The notes beneath the pieces were generated by a model. That model saw only the letters and a list, made by a program, of their open reading frames with translations, searched no databases and had not been told where the DNA came from. This document shows, in pieces, positions 1-6,682 of a stretch of 9,935 nt of DNA (positions are counted from its first letter, which is position 1; each line of letters opens with the position of its first letter). A program made the position numbers and the translations under genes. The stretch spans positions 1 to 9,935 of the forward strand of contig SBGS01000293.1 of NCBI GenBank assembly GCA_006226555.1, in the 5' to 3' direction. The DNA comes from Bacteroidota bacterium. Lineage in GTDB: Bacteria; Bacteroidota; Bacteroidia; Flavobacteriales_D; Crocinitomicaceae.

Positions 1-195
1 GGTTTGTTCAGGGAAGAAGGACTATGGATCGTGAAATTGATCGCAGTGGATCCCAAAGTTGAAATGACTTTCTCGGAAAGAAGATTATTGACTGAGCTCC
101 AAAAGGAGCTTTCTGAAAAGGTATTCAAAGGGGCACCAGTTGCTGTCCAAATCAGCAACAATAAATTTGAAACACTTTACGATATTAATTCATAA
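1..195 (+). CDS. C-terminal fragment of an unidentified protein (5' end outside window)
   Basis: The frame is open from the first base and ends at TAA 193-195, so about 64 C-terminal residues are visible. The codon before the first possible TTG start is also open, so the gene very probably begins upstream and no start is assigned. The visible part is hydrophilic and looks globular: a short beta segment (LWIVKLIAVD), an amphipathic helix (SERRLLTELQKEL), then another strand (PVAVQIS) and a short tail. No signal peptide, membrane segment or recognisable catalytic motif is visible. It overlaps the next gene by one base (TAATG), so it is translationally coupled to the epimerase-CBS gene and probably belongs to the same pathway. 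The strand-helix-strand ending resembles the C-terminal lids of some AMP-forming ligases, but this is too weak to name it. I do not recognise the family. Confidence 0.7.
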   Translation, partial: GLFREEGLWIVKLIAVDPKVEMTFSERRLLTELQKELSEKVFKGAPVAVQISNNKFETLYDINS

Positions 196-1199
196 TGAAG
201 ATCTCAGCATCCATTTACAGTGATAAGTCCCGTTCTTTAGAAGAAACAATTGCAGATCTTGTTGAACATCAAGTTGATTTATTACACGTAGATTGTAACG
301 ATGACCTCGGAGTGTTCGATGATATCTTAAAGATCCGAGAGTTGTGTGATCTTCCTGTTGATCTTCATATCATAACCGAAGAGCCCGAAAAATACTACGA
401 ACTATTGGAGAAGGTTCCTGTAGAGTATGTGACTTTCCAATACGAGCAGTTAAAGAACCCAATTGTCCTTCCTCAATCGATCACGGGTAAAAAAGGAATT
501 GCAGTAACTACACCAACATCGGTTACAGTTTTTGACGAATACCGTGATTTCGACTTTATCTTGATAATGGCCACTATTCCCGGGCAAAGTGGAGGGAAAT
601 TCGATACGTACAATTTTTCAAAGATCAGAGAATTCAGAAAACGATATCCGACAAAATCCATTCACGTAGATGGAGGAGTAAACGGTGAGGTAAGTTTCAT
701 TTTGAGGAATATGGGCGTAACCAGTGCGGTGTCAGGTTCATATTTATTCAATGCCTCAAGTGTAGGTAATGCGCTTATGAATCTTACAAAAAGAGAGATC
801 GAATCACATTTTCAGATAAAAGATTTCATGGTCCCGCTAACCGAGGCGCCATACATCAGAAATAGTGAATTGAGCTTAAGATCAGTTTTGGAATCGATAG
901 AAAACGGAAAGCTTGGATTTACGCTTGTTTTGGATGATCGAGGTAAGTTAACCGGATTGATCTCGAATGCGGATATTCGAAAAGGATTATTGAAAAACAT
1001 AGAACACATTGAAGAAATGAAGGTTGAGGAATTGATCAACACAAATCCAACGTACATCAGTGAAGATGCAACAGTATTGGAAATGTTGCGCCTCATCAAA
1101 CGAAGTAGTTTTCCGATTACCTATCTACCAGTGTTAAAAAACAACGGAATTGCATCAGGAATTGTTACTTTTGTCAATCTTATAAAGGGAGAGTTATGA
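195..1199 (+). CDS. Ribulose-phosphate 3-epimerase-like TIM barrel fused to two CBS domains
   Basis: Residues 1-200 read as a phosphate-binding TIM barrel of the ribulose-5-phosphate 3-epimerase family. The hallmarks appear in order: an N-terminal strand with serines (SASI, 4-7), HVD at 31-33, DLH at 56-58, MATIPGQSGGKF at 125-136 in place of the usual NPGFGGQ loop, HVDGG at 157-161, and SGS at 180-182 as the phosphate-gripping turn. The four expected metal ligands (His31, Asp33, His58, Asp159) are all present, so an active epimerase on a pentulose phosphate is likely. Residues 208-334 form a CBS pair (IKDFMVP, then GKLTGLISNADIRKGLL, then VEELINTNPTYIS) closely resembling the module on arabinose-5-phosphate isomerase KdsD. 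CBS pairs usually bind adenine nucleotides or other ligands and gate activity. Ordinary epimerases are about 220 residues and lack this tail. The start at 195 gives a normal barrel N-terminus and a one-base overlap with the upstream stop. The exact substrate is not certain. Confidence 0.8.
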   Translation: MKISASIYSDKSRSLEETIADLVEHQVDLLHVDCNDDLGVFDDILKIRELCDLPVDLHIITEEPEKYYELLEKVPVEYVTFQYEQLKNPIVLPQSITGKKGIAVTTPTSVTVFDEYRDFDFILIMATIPGQSGGKFDTYNFSKIREFRKRYPTKSIHVDGGVNGEVSFILRNMGVTSAVSGSYLFNASSVGNALMNLTKREIESHFQIKDFMVPLTEAPYIRNSELSLRSVLESIENGKLGFTLVLDDRGKLTGLISNADIRKGLLKNIEHIEEMKVEELINTNPTYISEDATVLEMLRLIKRSSFPITYLPVLKNNGIASGIVTFVNLIKGEL

Positions 1200-2194
1200 T
1201 CATACACCTTAAGGAGGGAGTAAGTCAGTCAGTAATTGAAGAATGGTCAGGTCCGTTAAAGGCATTGCACTTTAAAAAGGACGACAGAAGTGTCTTAGTT
1301 ACTGAAACATCTGTTAAAGAAATTCCTGCAGGATTCCAGACTTATGTTGAGGAATCATGGGTTTTCGATAATGATATTCAATTAGCCTCGAAGAAGTACA
1401 TCAAAGAGAAGAGGGAAGTACGTATTGGTGATGTTTCGATCGGAGGTCAGACCAATCAAACTATACTGATAGGTGGTCCATGTTCTGTAGAATCAGAAGG
1501 ACAGATCCGAAACTCAGCAGAGTTCATAAAATCTTTAGGTCTAACGACCCTCAGAGGAGGGTGTTATAAACCAAGAACTTCACCATACTCGTTTCAAGGC
1601 TTAGGTTATGAAGGCCTAATGCTCTTGAAGAAAATGCGTGAAGAATTTGGTTTGAATATCATTACGGAAGCAAGAGATGCCACGCATATAGATGAAATAA
1701 TAGAGCACTCAGACGTAATTCAGATCGGAGCTAAAGCGATGTATGATCAGGGAATCCTGCGTGCTTGTGCAAAAACAAATAAACCTGTTTTGATCAAGCG
1801 CGGATTTGGAACGACGCTGAAAGAGTTTGCTCAAGCAGCTGAATTTGTGCTTTCTGGAGGTAACGAAAATGTGATTCTTTGTGAGAGAGGATTGCGCACA
1901 TTTGAAACAAATACACGTTTTACTCTGGATCTATGCGGTGTTGCTTGGTTGCAAGAGCACGTAAATCTACCGATCGTTCTTGATCCTAGTCATGCTATGG
2001 GTTATGCGTATGGTGTTCCTTCACTGGCAAAAGCATGTGTTGCTATGGGAATTGATGGTTTGTTGATCGAAACCCATCCGGATCCTAGTGTAGCGAAATC
2101 GGATGCTTCTCAACAGCTGGATCACGAGACATTTGCCAAATTATTGAATGAATTAAAACCTGTGGCTTCCGCTGTAGGATATTCTATGATATGA
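1196..2194 (+). CDS. aroF: DAHP synthase, type I-beta, with N-terminal ferredoxin-like domain
   Basis: This cytosolic enzyme should condense phosphoenolpyruvate with erythrose-4-phosphate to give 3-deoxy-D-arabino-heptulosonate-7-phosphate, the first step of the shikimate pathway. Residues 1 to about 75 match the small ferredoxin-like regulatory domain of the Thermotoga-type enzyme. The barrel follows with GGPCSVES (93-100), RGGCYKPRTSPYSFQG (120-135), KRGF (201-204), ILCERGLRTFE (227-237), LDPSH (262-266) and IETHPDP (291-297). The expected metal ligands Cys96, His266, Glu292 and Asp303 are present and keep the same spacing as in the Thermotoga enzyme. KPRTS is the erythrose-4-phosphate signature, whereas Kdo-8-phosphate synthases have KANRSS at this place. 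There is no fused chorismate mutase, unlike many Bacteroidota homologues. The ATGA overlaps with both neighbours and a purine-rich stretch (AAAGGGAGAG, 1184-1193) support the start. The symbol is by family; paralogues may exist elsewhere. Confidence 0.9.
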   Translation: MIIHLKEGVSQSVIEEWSGPLKALHFKKDDRSVLVTETSVKEIPAGFQTYVEESWVFDNDIQLASKKYIKEKREVRIGDVSIGGQTNQTILIGGPCSVESEGQIRNSAEFIKSLGLTTLRGGCYKPRTSPYSFQGLGYEGLMLLKKMREEFGLNIITEARDATHIDEIIEHSDVIQIGAKAMYDQGILRACAKTNKPVLIKRGFGTTLKEFAQAAEFVLSGGNENVILCERGLRTFETNTRFTLDLCGVAWLQEHVNLPIVLDPSHAMGYAYGVPSLAKACVAMGIDGLLIETHPDPSVAKSDASQQLDHETFAKLLNELKPVASAVGYSMI

Positions 2195-2877
2195 CGATTT
2201 TTTTAGAGCAAAATATCAAAGGATTGTGTGAAAAGAATGGAATTTCTTTCCGCGATTTTCTATCTGATATGGAGGTGGATGAGGTGAGTGAATTGACTTT
2301 GTATGACCTTGAAGCGATAGCAGAAGAATACGAAGTAGATTTATATTCTTTACTTTTCAAACATGCTGTATCAGGTCCTGAGCTGAGAAAAAAACTTGAT
2401 AAAATTAAGCTGCTTGTCCTGGATGTTGACGGCGTAATGACAGATGGGGGAATGTATTTTGATGCAGATGGACGCCAGTCGAAGAAGTTTTACGCTAAAG
2501 ATGGACATGCTATTATCCATTTAACAAAAAGCGGTTTCCCAGTAGCGATCATATCAAGTGGTTTTGAAGGAGGAGCAGTGCATGCCAGAGCTAAGATCCT
2601 TAGCATCCCGTATGTGACTGTTGACAGAACGCCAAAGATAGAGCGCTTGAATAAGATCATGGAAGAATTGGGGATCACAACAGAAGAGGTAGCTATCATC
2701 GGAGATGATGTGAATGACCTCGAAGTGATGCGCACGGTTGGATTTACGGCAGTACCTGCAGATGCTGTTTCACGCGTCAAAGAGGTCGCAGATCTTATCC
2801 TAACTAAAAAAGGAGGAGAAGGATGCGTTCGAGAATTTATTGACCACTACTTACTAAAAGATACAATATCAGCATGA
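2191..2877 (+). CDS. KdsC-family HAD phosphatase with N-terminal helical extension
   Basis: Residues about 70-225 are a C0-type (cap-less, tetrameric) HAD phosphatase of the Kdo-8-phosphate phosphatase family. Visible motifs are DVDGVMTDGG (78-87, nucleophile Asp78 and acid/base Asp80), FYAKDG (100-105), ISSG (121-124), TPK with Lys149, GDDVNDLEVM (171-180) and the family's C-terminal KKGGEGCVREF (206-216), which completes the neighbouring subunit's active site. The likely reaction is removal of phosphate from a 3-deoxy-ulosonate phosphate. The usual length is about 170-180 residues; the extra 66 N-terminal residues resemble a Cro/C1-type helix-turn-helix (NIKGLCEKNGISFRDF, then LTLYDLEAIAEEYEVDLYSLLF) but lack about nine residues where the recognition helix would be, so DNA binding is doubtful. 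The ATGA overlap with the upstream gene supports this long form. It might be a true kdsC, but its neighbour is a DAHP synthase rather than kdsA, so I withhold the symbol. Confidence 0.82.
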   Translation: MTIFLEQNIKGLCEKNGISFRDFLSDMEVDEVSELTLYDLEAIAEEYEVDLYSLLFKHAVSGPELRKKLDKIKLLVLDVDGVMTDGGMYFDADGRQSKKFYAKDGHAIIHLTKSGFPVAIISSGFEGGAVHARAKILSIPYVTVDRTPKIERLNKIMEELGITTEEVAIIGDDVNDLEVMRTVGFTAVPADAVSRVKEVADLILTKKGGEGCVREFIDHYLLKDTISA

Positions 2878-4097
2878 GTGATAAAGTTAGAATTGGAATA
2901 ATTAGAGAAGGAAAAGTTCCACCGGATATGCGAGTTCCTTTGACACCCCAACAATGTGTGAAGGTGCAGGATTTATATCCAGAGGTGGAAATTCAGGTTC
3001 AGACAAGTCCGATTAGAGCTTTCAAGGATGAGGAATATACTGCCCTTGGGATCAAGGTTGTGGAAGATCTTTCAGATTGTGATATTATCCTTGGAGTGAA
3101 AGAGGTGAACATAGAGGATCTTATTCCTGGAAAAAAATTCATGTTCTTCTCTCATACCATAAAAAAGCAGCCGTATAACCGTAAATTACTTCAGGCTATC
3201 ATTGAAAAGAAAATTCAATTGATCGACTACGAAGTCCTGAAAGATAAACATGGCAAACGTGTAATCGGTTTTGGACGATATGCGGGAATAGTGGGATGTT
3301 ATAACGGATTCAGAACATTTGGACTGAAGCACGGTTTATACGAGTTAAAACCTGCTAACATGTGTGCGGATCGAAAGGAAATGGAGGCGGAATTGCATAA
3401 GGTTATTTTACCGAAGCACACACGCATCTTACTGACAGGTTTTGGTAGGGTAGGACACGGGGCGGTTGAGATAATCGATCAGTTACCAATTAAGGAAGTA
3501 TCTCCGGAAGAATATTTGAAAGGAGAATTCGACGAACCGGTGTATACACATCTGGAAGTTGAAGATTACTTTGAGCGTAAAAACGGAGGTGAGTTCGATA
3601 AGTCCGAGTTCTATAGTTCTCCGGATCTTTATCGATCTTCTTTTGCTAAATACATCAATAAAACGGACTTGTATGTACCTTGCCATTATTGGAACAATAA
3701 GGCCGATTTTATTCTTAAACAATCAGATCTGCAAAGAGCTGATAATCGTATCACCGTAGTAGCTGATATTTCTTGTGATATTGATGGACCGATTGCTTGC
3801 ACCGTTCGTCCTAGTAAGATCTCAGATCCGATCTATGGGTACGATCCTGCTACAGGTCAGGAATCTGATTTCATGAAGGATGGAGTAGTGGCAGTCATGG
3901 CTGTGGATAATTTACCATGTGAATTGCCTAAAGATGCTTCAGCTGATTTTGGAAACGAATTGATCAAAGAAGTATTTCCTGCTTTACTGCGCATGGATGT
4001 TCATGGAATGATAGATAAGGGAAGTGAAACTACCCTTGAAGGCAAATTAAACGAACCTTTCTTGTATCTTCAGGATTATCTTGACGGAAAGGAATGA
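2874..4097 (+). CDS. Saccharopine dehydrogenase / lysine-ketoglutarate reductase-family oxidoreductase (AlaDH/PNT superfamily)
   Basis: This NAD(P)-dependent cytosolic enzyme aligns by eye with the lysine-ketoglutarate reductase half of eukaryotic aminoadipic semialdehyde synthase and with Lys1. Segments visible in order: the alanine-dehydrogenase-type N-terminus IGIIREGKVPPDMRVPLTP (8-26), FFSHTIKKQ (91-99), IQLIDYE (114-120), a Rossmann glycine motif GFGRVGHG (189-196), VADISCDIDGPI (296-307) followed by DPIYGYDP (318-325), and AVDNLPCELPKDASADFG (343-360). The family makes or cleaves saccharopine from lysine and 2-oxoglutarate; related members act on alanine or other amino acids, so the substrate is not fixed by sequence. 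Its 407 residues match a single reductase domain; no second saccharopine dehydrogenase domain is fused or adjacent. It overlaps both neighbours by ATGA. Its placement after the ulosonate-type genes and before a transporter is unexplained. Genome annotations often call such proteins alanine dehydrogenase. Confidence 0.78.
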   Translation: MSDKVRIGIIREGKVPPDMRVPLTPQQCVKVQDLYPEVEIQVQTSPIRAFKDEEYTALGIKVVEDLSDCDIILGVKEVNIEDLIPGKKFMFFSHTIKKQPYNRKLLQAIIEKKIQLIDYEVLKDKHGKRVIGFGRYAGIVGCYNGFRTFGLKHGLYELKPANMCADRKEMEAELHKVILPKHTRILLTGFGRVGHGAVEIIDQLPIKEVSPEEYLKGEFDEPVYTHLEVEDYFERKNGGEFDKSEFYSSPDLYRSSFAKYINKTDLYVPCHYWNNKADFILKQSDLQRADNRITVVADISCDIDGPIACTVRPSKISDPIYGYDPATGQESDFMKDGVVAVMAVDNLPCELPKDASADFGNELIKEVFPALLRMDVHGMIDKGSETTLEGKLNEPFLYLQDYLDGKE

Positions 4098-5533
4098 TTA
4101 AAAAGGGTGATAAAAAGCTGATCAGAGGCTGGGTTTTTTACGACTGGGCAAATTCGGTGTATAACCTGGTTATCTCATCTGCGATCTTTCCTATTTTTTA
4201 TGATAACATTACCAGACGTCAGTACATCATCGATAAAGTAGGAATAACTGATGAACAACTTGAACATCTTTCTACAGTACCCTATGATTACGATCTTTCC
4301 AGGGTAACGGAAAAAGAATATGCCCTGGATTCATTGGGGATTACTCCCGAACAGTTTGCTCAAATTCCAGCGGGCTTTGATGTGCAGAGCGTAACAGTTG
4401 ATTTCTTTGGAATGGAATTGTCGAATTCTGTTCTAATGTCATACGTATTGGCAGCTTCATTTCTGGTCGTATCGTTCTTATCGCCGATGTTATCCGGTGT
4501 TGCCGATTTTACAGGAAGTAAGAAGAGATTCATGCAGGTCTTCAATTACATTGGAGCATTATCTTGCATTTCGCTTTACTGGTTTAACCCGCAACAGCTC
4601 GAATTGGGGATGTTATCTATTTTTCTTGCAAGTATTGGTTTCTGGAATAGTTTGGTTTTCTACAACGCCTTCCTGCCTGAGATAGCAGAGCCGGAAGACC
4701 ATGATAAAATATCGGCTCGTGGCTTTTCAATGGGATATTTTGGAAGTATGATCCTTTTGATCCTATGCCTTGTTTGGATCCAGGTTTTGGATTATCCTGT
4801 GTACTGGTGCTTCATTTTTGTTGGGCTTTGGTGGCTTGGATTTAGTCAGGTTACTTATGCTGTACTGCCTACCAATGTTTACGACAGAAAAAAGGAAAAA
4901 GGAGTACTTTTCAAGGGGTTCGTTGAATTAAAAAAGGTTTTTGCAGAGTTTAGACAATTAAAGAGGTTAAAACGATTCCTGATCTCATTCTTCTTCTACA
5001 ATACAGGAGTTCAGACAGTAATGCTCTTGGCTGTATTGTTTGCTAAGAAGGAAGTGGACTGGGGAGATGCTGGAGGTGATACCGGACTGATCATTGCAAT
5101 TCTTTTGATCCAGATCCTCGGTGCAGGTGGAGCATTTTTGATGTCAAGGATTTCAGGCTATTTAGGAAACATTAAAACATTGGGGATTTCAGTCTCGATC
5201 TGGATAGGGATATGCTTTGCCGCTTACGTGGTGACTACGCCAAATGAATTCTATATTCTTGCTGCAACAGTTGGATTGGTTATGGGTGGAGTTCAGGCTT
5301 TGTCGAGGTCAACGTATTCAAAATTTCTTCCTGAGACGGAAGATCACGCGAGTTATTTCTCTTTCTACGATGCAACAGAAAAAATAGGGATCGTTCTTGG
5401 AACATTTGCCTTTGGTTTCTTTGAAATGATGACTGGTTCATTAAGAACATCAGTGATATCTATAGCGGTGTTCTTTATTTTAGGATTGCTGTTCCTTTTC
5501 TTCGTGCCTAAAAATGAAAAAGTAAAGGCATAA
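4094..5533 (+). CDS. MFS transporter, UMF1 / Atg22-like family
   Basis: This is a polytopic inner-membrane protein of the major facilitator superfamily. About twelve hydrophobic segments can be placed near residues 21-38, 113-137, 150-165, 170-192, 210-232, 236-258, 295-318, 328-350, 362-381, 384-404, 430-447 and 452-471. UMF1-type signatures are RGWVFYDWANSVYN at the start (11-24), ADFTGSKKRF (137-146) as the MFS loop 2-3 motif, and GGVQALSRSTYSKFLPE (398-414). The family is related to the yeast vacuolar amino-acid effluxer Atg22, so small-metabolite or amino-acid export is a reasonable guess, but the substrate is unknown. The first periplasmic loop is unusually long (about residues 39-112) and contains a repeated motif described separately. 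It is the last gene of the operon, overlapping the preceding stop by ATGA and followed within two bases by a terminator hairpin. Confidence 0.88.
   Translation: MIKKGDKKLIRGWVFYDWANSVYNLVISSAIFPIFYDNITRRQYIIDKVGITDEQLEHLSTVPYDYDLSRVTEKEYALDSLGITPEQFAQIPAGFDVQSVTVDFFGMELSNSVLMSYVLAASFLVVSFLSPMLSGVADFTGSKKRFMQVFNYIGALSCISLYWFNPQQLELGMLSIFLASIGFWNSLVFYNAFLPEIAEPEDHDKISARGFSMGYFGSMILLILCLVWIQVLDYPVYWCFIFVGLWWLGFSQVTYAVLPTNVYDRKKEKGVLFKGFVELKKVFAEFRQLKRLKRFLISFFFYNTGVQTVMLLAVLFAKKEVDWGDAGGDTGLIIAILLIQILGAGGAFLMSRISGYLGNIKTLGISVSIWIGICFAAYVVTTPNEFYILAATVGLVMGGVQALSRSTYSKFLPETEDHASYFSFYDATEKIGIVLGTFAFGFFEMMTGSLRTSVISIAVFFILGLLFLFFVPKNEKVKA
4223..4396 (+). repeat. Internal protein-level duplication in the first loop of the MFS transporter
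   Basis: Two adjacent units about 32 residues apart sit in the loop between membrane segments 1 and 2. Unit A starts at residue 44 and contains DKVGITDEQLEHLSTVP (47-63); unit B starts at residue 76 and contains DSLGITPEQFAQIPAGF (79-95). Both share a Y-x-x-D-x-(V/L)-GIT-x-EQ core, then a proline and an aromatic-rich D segment ending in VT. The similarity is at the amino-acid level; I did not see long exact DNA identity. Confidence 0.6.
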
Positions 5534-5534
5534 A

Positions 5535-5559
5535 AAAACGGGCTCTAGGAACCCGTTTT
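5535..5559. terminator. Bidirectional rho-independent terminator between convergent operons
   Basis: AAAACGGG (5535-5542) pairs with CCCGTTTT (5552-5559) around a nine-base loop, giving an 8-bp stem. It starts two bases after the transporter stop and ends 20 bases from the stop of the converging gcvT gene. On the plus strand the stem is followed by TTTT and further T-rich sequence. On the minus strand it runs into a T tract (plus-strand A run 5532-5538), so it can end transcription from both sides. Confidence 0.85.
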
Positions 5560-5579
5560 ATTCTCTATTATTTAAGCTG

Positions 5580-6665
5580 TTATTTCTTGTAGAAAGGTAA
5601 TTTAACAACCTTAGCTTTTACAGGCTTCTCTCGTATCTCTACGAAGATCTCGCTATCAACGCTAGAATATGCCGTTTCAACATAACCCAGTCCGATTGAG
5701 ACTTTCATCGAAGGTGACATCGTTCCTGAAGTTACCTTTCCGATCACATCACCTGACTCGCTGAGTATCCTGTAATCGTGACGAGGAATTCCTCTGTCTA
5801 CCATTTCAAAAGCAACAAGTTTACGAGATACTCCTGCCTCTTTTTGCTTGCTTAAGAAGTCTTTATCAATAAAGTCTTCTTTATTCAGTTTTGTGATCCA
5901 CCCAAGACCTGCTTCAAGCGGAGAAGTGGTGTCATCGATATCATTACCGTATAGACAGAATCCCATTTCTAGGCGCAGTGTATCGCGCGCAGCAAGACCT
6001 ATTGGTTGAATTCCAAAGTCGGCTCCGGCTTCGAAAACTTTGTCCCATACCTGTTTTACTTCGGAGTTTTTGCAATAGATTTCGAATCCGCCTGATCCGG
6101 TGTAACCGGTAGCAGAAATGATAACATGTTCTATACCTGCGAAATCAGCCACTTCAAAGTGATAGTACTTGATCTCTGAAAGGTTGATAGAAGTAAGTGA
6201 CTGCATAGCCTCTACGGCTTTCGGTCCTTGGATAGCAAGTAATGAATACTCGTCGGAAAGATCGCGCATTTCTGCTCCAAAAGAATTATGAGAGCTGATC
6301 CAGTTCCAGTCCTTTTCCATGTTAGAAGCGTTCACTACTAGCAGGTATTGCTCATCCTTGATCTTGTATACAATAAGATCGTCAACAATTCCACCTTTAC
6401 CATTCGGCATACAACTGTATTGTGCACGACCAATTGTTAGGGTTGAAGCATCGTTAGAAGTTACCTTTTGAATTAATGGAAGGGCACCAGGTCCTGAGAT
6501 CAGGAATTCACCCATGTGTGACACGTCAAATACTCCAACTCCCTCGCGAACACATTCGTGCTCAACATTAACACCTGTGTATTGAACAGGCATTTCGTAT
6601 CCTGCAAAGGGAACCATTTTCGCTCCAAGTGCAACGTGTACATCGTATAGTGCTGTTTTTTTCAT
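5580..6665 (-). CDS. gcvT: Aminomethyltransferase, glycine cleavage system T protein
   Basis: This cytosolic enzyme takes the aminomethyl group from the lipoylated H protein and passes the one-carbon unit to tetrahydrofolate, releasing ammonia. The 361-residue length is typical for the family. Signature stretches are KMVPFAGYEMPVQY (16-29), GVFDVSHMGE (44-53), GGIVDDLIVY (91-100) containing the catalytic aspartate pair Asp95/Asp96, ATGYTGSGGFEIY (185-197), GLAARDTLRLEMG (223-235) and GLGWITK (253-259), with a C-terminal barrel ending in GKVTSGTMSP and VGYVE-like sequence. ATG at 6665 gives the canonical MKKTALYDVH start. It follows the DAO-family oxidoreductase gene by 48 bases on the same strand, and a possible -7 box in that gap could allow separate expression. 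The other glycine cleavage genes (gcvH, gcvP) are not in the window. Confidence 0.96.
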   Translation of the reverse strand: MKKTALYDVHVALGAKMVPFAGYEMPVQYTGVNVEHECVREGVGVFDVSHMGEFLISGPGALPLIQKVTSNDASTLTIGRAQYSCMPNGKGGIVDDLIVYKIKDEQYLLVVNASNMEKDWNWISSHNSFGAEMRDLSDEYSLLAIQGPKAVEAMQSLTSINLSEIKYYHFEVADFAGIEHVIISATGYTGSGGFEIYCKNSEVKQVWDKVFEAGADFGIQPIGLAARDTLRLEMGFCLYGNDIDDTTSPLEAGLGWITKLNKEDFIDKDFLSKQKEAGVSRKLVAFEMVDRGIPRHDYRILSESGDVIGKVTSGTMSPSMKVSIGLGYVETAYSSVDSEIFVEIREKPVKAKVVKLPFYKK

Positions 6666-6682
6666 TTTCTGATTCTTTTGTC

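Noticed and set aside
4..195. Complete 63-residue gene starting with TTG
   Set aside because: The codon before TTG is also open, there is no visible start signal, and the residues look like the end of a larger globular protein, so it is treated as a fragment.
473..661. Short minus-strand open frames inside the operon (also at 812-1099, 2490-2780, 3483-3722 and 4360-4545)
   Set aside because: They lie antisense inside strongly supported genes, have no recognisable protein features and no start signals.
1196..2194. Kdo-8-phosphate synthase (kdsA) or a sialic-acid synthase
   Set aside because: The KPRTS motif, the ferredoxin-like N-terminal domain and the spacing of metal ligands fit type I-beta DAHP synthase. 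The KANRSS motif and a SAF-type C-terminal domain are absent.
2206..2364. Functional XRE-type DNA-binding domain on the phosphatase
   Set aside because: The region expected to hold the recognition helix is about nine residues too short, so only a degenerate relationship is proposed.
4094..5533. Separate gene encoded by the long loop region of the transporter (plus-strand frame 4497-4685)
   Set aside because: That frame is a shadow of the transporter frame, which is continuous and carries family motifs on both sides.
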